Source: Pseudomonas fluorescens
Lineage (GTDB): Bacteria > Pseudomonadota > Gammaproteobacteria > Pseudomonadales > Pseudomonadaceae
Length of the DNA stretch: 64,000 nucleotides
NCBI RefSeq assembly: GCF_000730425.1
Contig: NZ_CP008896.1
Location: forward strand, 2,728,001 to 2,792,000
Reading direction: 5' to 3'
Shown here one piece after another: positions 60,501-64,000 of the stretch (position 1 is the stretch's first letter; each line of letters begins with the position of its first letter). The position numbers and the translations under genes were made by a program. The notes beneath the pieces are model-generated. The model did no database searches, was not told where the DNA came from, and saw only the letters and a list, made by a program, of their open reading frames with translations.

Positions 60501-61595
60501 CTAAGGCTTGTGCGCCCGCGCCAGGAACTCGTGGGACTGCATTTCCAGCAAGCGGCTCAAGGTCCGTTGGAATTCGAAGTTCAAGCGACCGCCGGTGTAG
60601 AGGTCCTTGAGTTCGACTTCGGCCGAGATGATCAGCTTGACGTTACGGTCGTAGAATTCATCGACCATGTTGATAAAACGTCGGGCGATGTCGTCGGTGG
60701 TGACGCTCATTTGCTCGACGCCGCTCAGGATCACGGCATGGAAGATCTTGCCCAGCTCGATGTAGTCGTTCTGGCTGCGCGGGCCGTCGCACAGTTCGCG
60801 GAAGTCGAACCAGGCCACGTCGTCACAGGTGCGCAGGGCAATGATCTGGCGATTTTCGATCATCAACTTATCGTTTTCCACCGCCTGGGTGCATTCCGGC
60901 GTCAACGCGCGGAAACTCTTGCGCAGGCTCTCGTGGGCCACTTCGTCCAGGGGGAAGTGAAACAACTCCGCCTGCTCAAGGTGGCGCAGACGGTAGTCGA
61001 CGCCGCTGTCGACGTTGACGATATCGGTGTGCTGCTTGATCAGGGCGATGGCCGGCAGGAAGCGCGCGCGTTGCAGGCCATCCTTGTACAGGCCATCCGG
61101 CACGATGTTCGAGGTGGCGACCAGGGTCACACCGTTTTTGAACAACTCTTCCATCAAGGTGCCAAGAATCATCGCGTCGGTGATATCGGATACGAAGAAC
61201 TCATCGAAGCAGATCACCCGCGCTTCTTGGGAGAAGCGCTTGGCGATGATGGTCAGCGGGTTCTTCTCGCCGTGCAGGGTCTTCATCTCTTCATGCACGC
61301 GCTTCATGAAGCGGTGGAAGTGAGTGCGGGACTTTTCCTTGAACGGCAGCGCTTCGAAGAAGGTGTCGACCAGGTAAGTCTTGCCGCGCCCCACGCCGCC
61401 CCAGAAGTACAAGCCCTTGACCGGCACCTGGTCTTTCTTGCCAAACAGCTTGCTGAGCATCCCCGGCTTGCTCTGGGAAGCGGCGACCAGGTCTTCATAC
61501 AGGCGCTGCAAGTGACGCACCGCCGTTTCCTGGGCAGCATCGTGGAAGAAGTCGGGGCGCTTCAGATCAGCTTGATATCGTTCTAGGGGCGTCAT
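60501..61595 (-). CDS. zapE: cell division ATPase ZapE (AFG1 family)
   Basis: 364 residues. Walker A GGVGRGKTYLVD and Walker B/sensor ICFDEFFVSDITDAMIL of the AFG1/ZapE family. ZapE destabilises Z-ring under low oxygen or high temperature in E. coli. ATG at 61595 (MTPLERYQADL) is the family start. It lies 80 bp after trpS, behind a terminator. Confidence 0.95.
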   Translation of the reverse strand: MTPLERYQADLKRPDFFHDAAQETAVRHLQRLYEDLVAASQSKPGMLSKLFGKKDQVPVKGLYFWGGVGRGKTYLVDTFFEALPFKEKSRTHFHRFMKRVHEEMKTLHGEKNPLTIIAKRFSQEARVICFDEFFVSDITDAMILGTLMEELFKNGVTLVATSNIVPDGLYKDGLQRARFLPAIALIKQHTDIVNVDSGVDYRLRHLEQAELFHFPLDEVAHESLRKSFRALTPECTQAVENDKLMIENRQIIALRTCDDVAWFDFRELCDGPRSQNDYIELGKIFHAVILSGVEQMSVTTDDIARRFINMVDEFYDRNVKLIISAEVELKDLYTGGRLNFEFQRTLSRLLEMQSHEFLARAHKP

Positions 61596-61614
61596 AATTT
61601 CGTTAGCAAGGCAA

Positions 61615-61645
61615 CAAAAACGGGCCGTCACTGTAACGACGGCCC
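61615..61645 (-). terminator. terminator after trpS
   Basis: On the minus strand GGGCCGTC-GTTACAGT-GACGGCCC followed by GTTTTTG, just 29 bp after the trpS stop. Confidence 0.9.
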
Positions 61646-61674
61646 TGGATAATGGCAATCAACCCTTGGTCGGG

Positions 61675-63033
61675 TCAGTCCTCGATTGGCGTCAACGCCA
61701 CGCGCACGGCTTCGATGGCGGCATCTCGCCCCTCAGCGCCTAAATAAATTACTGAGCTTTGGGCAACACATTCGCCTTCGAGCCAAACACTGAAACCAAG
61801 CTCATCACTGCGTATATCCAAGGTTTGGCCCGACTGCAATTGCTTGATCACCGCACCTGCTCTTCTACCATCGGCAAACTTGCTCGAAAGCAGCAGTTGC
61901 GAGCCATCAGCTGCAAGCACACGGAAGCGGAAACTATCACCCTCACGAAAACTGACAATACGCGAGCTTTTCGTAGATTTTGTCTTGGCGTTGCCAATAG
62001 TAACGCTGTAATGACTCTGGAACGAGCGCAGGCCCACCGCCTCACGCAGCTCTTGCAAGAATGGACCGGCGACGGCGCGGGCCTTCTTGGCGCCGACCAG
62101 CAGCAGGTCTTCCATGTCCGAAGGACGCGACATCAATTGATGGTAGCGCTCGCGGGCTTCGCCCAACTGACCGTCCAGAAGCTGGAACAGGCGGTTCTTC
62201 GCCTCGCCCCAACCCAGGCCATCGAGCAGTTCGCTGCGCAGTTGCTGTTCCTGTTCAGGGGTGGCGAACGCCTGGTACAAGGTGAACAGATGCGAGTTGT
62301 CCGGATCCTTGGCTTCGCCCGGCGCGCGCGAGTCGGTGACGATCCGCGAGATCGCGTCCTTCATGTCCTTGGCGGTGGTGAACAAGGGAATCGTGTTGTC
62401 GTAGCTTTTCGACATCTTGCGCCCATCCAGGCCCGGCAAGGTGGCGACGCTCTCTTCGATCAACGCCTCAGGCATAGTGAAGAACTCTCTGCCCTTGCCG
62501 AACAGGTGGTTGAAACGCTGGCCGATATCACGGGCCATTTCCACGTGCTGGATCTGGTCACGGCCGACCGGCACCTTGTGCGCGTTGAACATCAGGATGT
62601 CCGCCGCCATCAGCACCGGGTAGCTGTACAGGCCCATGCTGATCCCGGCATCCGGGTCTTCGCCGCTTTCCAGGTTTTTGTCCACCGATGCCTTGTAGGC
62701 ATGGGCGCGGTTGAGCAGGCCCTTGGCGGCGACGCAGGTCAGCAGCCAGGTCAGCTCGGGGATTTCCGGGATGTCGGACTGGCGGTAGAAGGTCACCCGG
62801 TTCACATCCAGGCCACCGGCCAGCCAGGTCGCGGCGATTTCCATACGCGAACGCTGGATGCGCTGCGGGTCATCGCACTTGATCAGGGCGTGGTAGTCGG
62901 CCAGGAAGTAGAACGAATCGGCATTGGCATCCTGGCTGGCGAGGATCGCCGGGCGGATGGCACCGGCGTAGTTGCCCAGGTGCGGCGTGCCGGTGGTGGT
63001 GATGCCGGTGAGGATACGGGTACGAGTCGTCAT
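61675..63033 (-). CDS. trpS: tryptophanyl-tRNA synthetase with C-terminal extension
   Basis: 452 residues against about 335 for a standard TrpS. The catalytic core has the HIGH-like TGTPHLGN (14-21) and KMSKS (206-210) and ends near 336. Residues 337-452 form an extra domain with FRFRVLAADGSQLLLSSKFADG that resembles the YegP/DUF1508 repeat; from memory the P. aeruginosa TrpS is similarly long. It charges tRNA(Trp). It follows the hydrolase gene by 24 bp. Confidence 0.95.
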   Translation of the reverse strand: MTTRTRILTGITTTGTPHLGNYAGAIRPAILASQDANADSFYFLADYHALIKCDDPQRIQRSRMEIAATWLAGGLDVNRVTFYRQSDIPEIPELTWLLTCVAAKGLLNRAHAYKASVDKNLESGEDPDAGISMGLYSYPVLMAADILMFNAHKVPVGRDQIQHVEMARDIGQRFNHLFGKGREFFTMPEALIEESVATLPGLDGRKMSKSYDNTIPLFTTAKDMKDAISRIVTDSRAPGEAKDPDNSHLFTLYQAFATPEQEQQLRSELLDGLGWGEAKNRLFQLLDGQLGEARERYHQLMSRPSDMEDLLLVGAKKARAVAGPFLQELREAVGLRSFQSHYSVTIGNAKTKSTKSSRIVSFREGDSFRFRVLAADGSQLLLSSKFADGRRAGAVIKQLQSGQTLDIRSDELGFSVWLEGECVAQSSVIYLGAEGRDAAIEAVRVALTPIED

Positions 63034-63057
63034 GGGTAATCGCTTATCAGACTGCTA

Positions 63058-63687
63058 TCAATTCGAGAGGCGTTGCAGCACCAGATCCTTGAGATCGGTG
63101 AGCTTGCCATGAAAAAAGTGCCCGCATTCTGCCACTTTCAGAAGCGTATGGGGGCGTTTCAGGGCTGCAGACCAGTCATAGACGGTTTGCGGGTCGACCA
63201 CTTCGTCGGTTTCCGGCTGGATCACGGTCAGCGGGCAGCCCTGGGGCAGCAGGTCGGTATCGCGCAGACGCATCACCGCAGGGGCGACCATGAACAGGTG
63301 CGCGAGTTTTTCGCCCTTGGCTTCCAGGCGACCACCGAGGCTGGCAGCCACGTAACCGCCGAAGGAAAACCCAAGCAAGGTGATCGGCAAGTCAGGGTGT
63401 TTTTCCCGCAGCCAGGTCGCGGCGGCTTGGGCATCGTCCACTTCACCGGTGCTCATGTCGTGAGTGCCGGCGCTTGCACCCACGCCGCGATAATTGAAAC
63501 GCAAAGTAATCAAACCCGCATCACGGGCGGTGCGTTGCAGGGTCGATACGACTTTATTGAGCATGGTCCCACCCTGCACCGGGTTGGGATGGCAGATCAG
63601 CGCCAGGCCACGTGGCTCGGGGTGATCCAGATACAAGGCTTCCAATTGGCCCACCGGGCCATCGATCAGAACGGGGGTTTCACGCAT
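63058..63687 (-). CDS. alpha/beta hydrolase
   Basis: 209 residues; nucleophile elbow GFSFGGYVAASLGG (catalytic Ser), oxyanion region NYRGVGASAG, and a terminal His in ECGHFFHGKL. A dienelactone-hydrolase or esterase-like fold without a signal peptide. ATG at 63687 is chosen; a longer frame runs over the divergent promoter. Substrate unknown. Confidence 0.9.
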   Translation of the reverse strand: MRETPVLIDGPVGQLEALYLDHPEPRGLALICHPNPVQGGTMLNKVVSTLQRTARDAGLITLRFNYRGVGASAGTHDMSTGEVDDAQAAATWLREKHPDLPITLLGFSFGGYVAASLGGRLEAKGEKLAHLFMVAPAVMRLRDTDLLPQGCPLTVIQPETDEVVDPQTVYDWSAALKRPHTLLKVAECGHFFHGKLTDLKDLVLQRLSN

Positions 63688-63834
63688 GAGCAAGGAATGA
63701 ACTCCGTGACCTCTCAAGGGGTCGACTCGTCTAGCTAAAAGTCTGTGCATGGCATCATTGCGAGCTTAATCGCGGTATACAGCGCAGGTCCGAGCCGTTA
63801 ACGTAAAGCAAAGCCGTTTATAGAGGAAGGACTC

Positions 63835-64000
63835 GTGGAACACTCGCTCTTAGTTTGGTTGTTGCCGACTCTTGCCCTGGTTGCCGGTGTCGCCATTGGA
63901 TTCCTGGTCGCTCGCCTGCTGCCGAATGCCGCGCCTAACCGCACGCAGCGTCAGTTGGACGACATCCAGGAACGTTTTGACAGTTATCAGAACGAGGTTG
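63835..64000 (+). CDS. YhcB/ZapG family protein (DUF1043), N-terminal part only
   Basis: Starts at GTG (63835) with GAGGAAGG just upstream, and runs off the window. The first 55 residues show one membrane helix (LVWLLPTLALVAGVAIGFLVARLL) followed by a coiled-coil start (RTQRQLDDIQERFDSYQNEV), which is the YhcB/ZapG architecture: an inner-membrane protein tied to cell division and envelope stability. Divergent from the hydrolase gene. Confidence 0.9.
   Translation, partial: MEHSLLVWLLPTLALVAGVAIGFLVARLLPNAAPNRTQRQLDDIQERFDSYQNEV

Overview
The window is a 64 kb piece of a Pseudomonas chromosome, most likely from the P. fluorescens group. Support: high GC with strong GC3 bias, Pseudomonas-type proteins throughout, a gene order that (from memory, not searched) follows large PAO1 blocks, and many copies of the P. 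fluorescens type REP/REPIN palindrome. It is almost entirely conserved core genome. I see no insertion sequence, prophage, CRISPR array, tRNA or rRNA gene.

Layout. 1-5.2 kb: the 3' end of a chemoreceptor gene, an SRAP-domain protein, small zinc or unknown-function proteins, a PlsC-like acyltransferase, a YajG lipoprotein and small orphan genes. 5.2-11.1 kb: a 730 bp non-coding region, then mqo, a PA4642-family gene, a WbuC-type cupin, and hpt divergent from upp-uraA (nucleobase salvage). 11.1-19.1 kb, minus strand: hisC-hisD-hisG, murA, ibaG and mlaFEDCB (histidine synthesis, first murein step, outer-membrane lipid asymmetry). 19.4-26.4 kb, plus strand: kdsD-kdsC-lptC-lptA-lptB (KDO and LPS export), then rpoN-hpf-ptsN-rapZ-ptsO (sigma-54 and nitrogen PTS). 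26.5-30.3 kb, minus strand: a Fur-boxed fagA-fumC-orfX-sodA operon with a ZIP transporter behind it. 30.4-43.6 kb: pmbA, darP (plus strand), tldD, a nitrilase, yhdP, rng, maf, mreD, mreC, mreB. 43.8-47 kb: gatCAB. 47-52.9 kb: a short RlpA lipoprotein, a Ca2+/Na+ exchanger, a CMD protein, an AEC transporter, a zinc phospholipase-like gene with a near-perfect LexA box, and sspA-sspB. 53-56.7 kb: petABC (cytochrome bc1) and rplM-rpsI. 57-64 kb: an aldo/keto reductase, an acyl-CoA dehydrogenase, a GlxA-type regulator, zapE, trpS, an alpha/beta hydrolase and the start of yhcB.

Functionally the window is dominated by envelope building (mla, lpt, kds, murA, mreBCD, yhdP, rlpA), translation (gatCAB, trpS, ribosomal proteins, hpf, darP) and central or respiratory metabolism (mqo, fumC, petABC).

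Most worth a second look: (1) a phospholipase C-like gene with conserved zinc-ligand spacing but no visible signal peptide, under an apparent SOS (LexA) promoter; (2) mreC, whose natural start appears to be ATT; (3) an SRAP protein lacking two of the canonical catalytic residues; (4) a nested, 76 bp stem-loop element between petC and sspA; (5) TrpS with a C-terminal domain of about 115 residues; (6) palindromes and repeats at the hpt/upp, rplM, rpoN, mqo and 69-codon-gene promoters. No frank multi-gene undescribed system is visible; the SOS phospholipase is the closest candidate.
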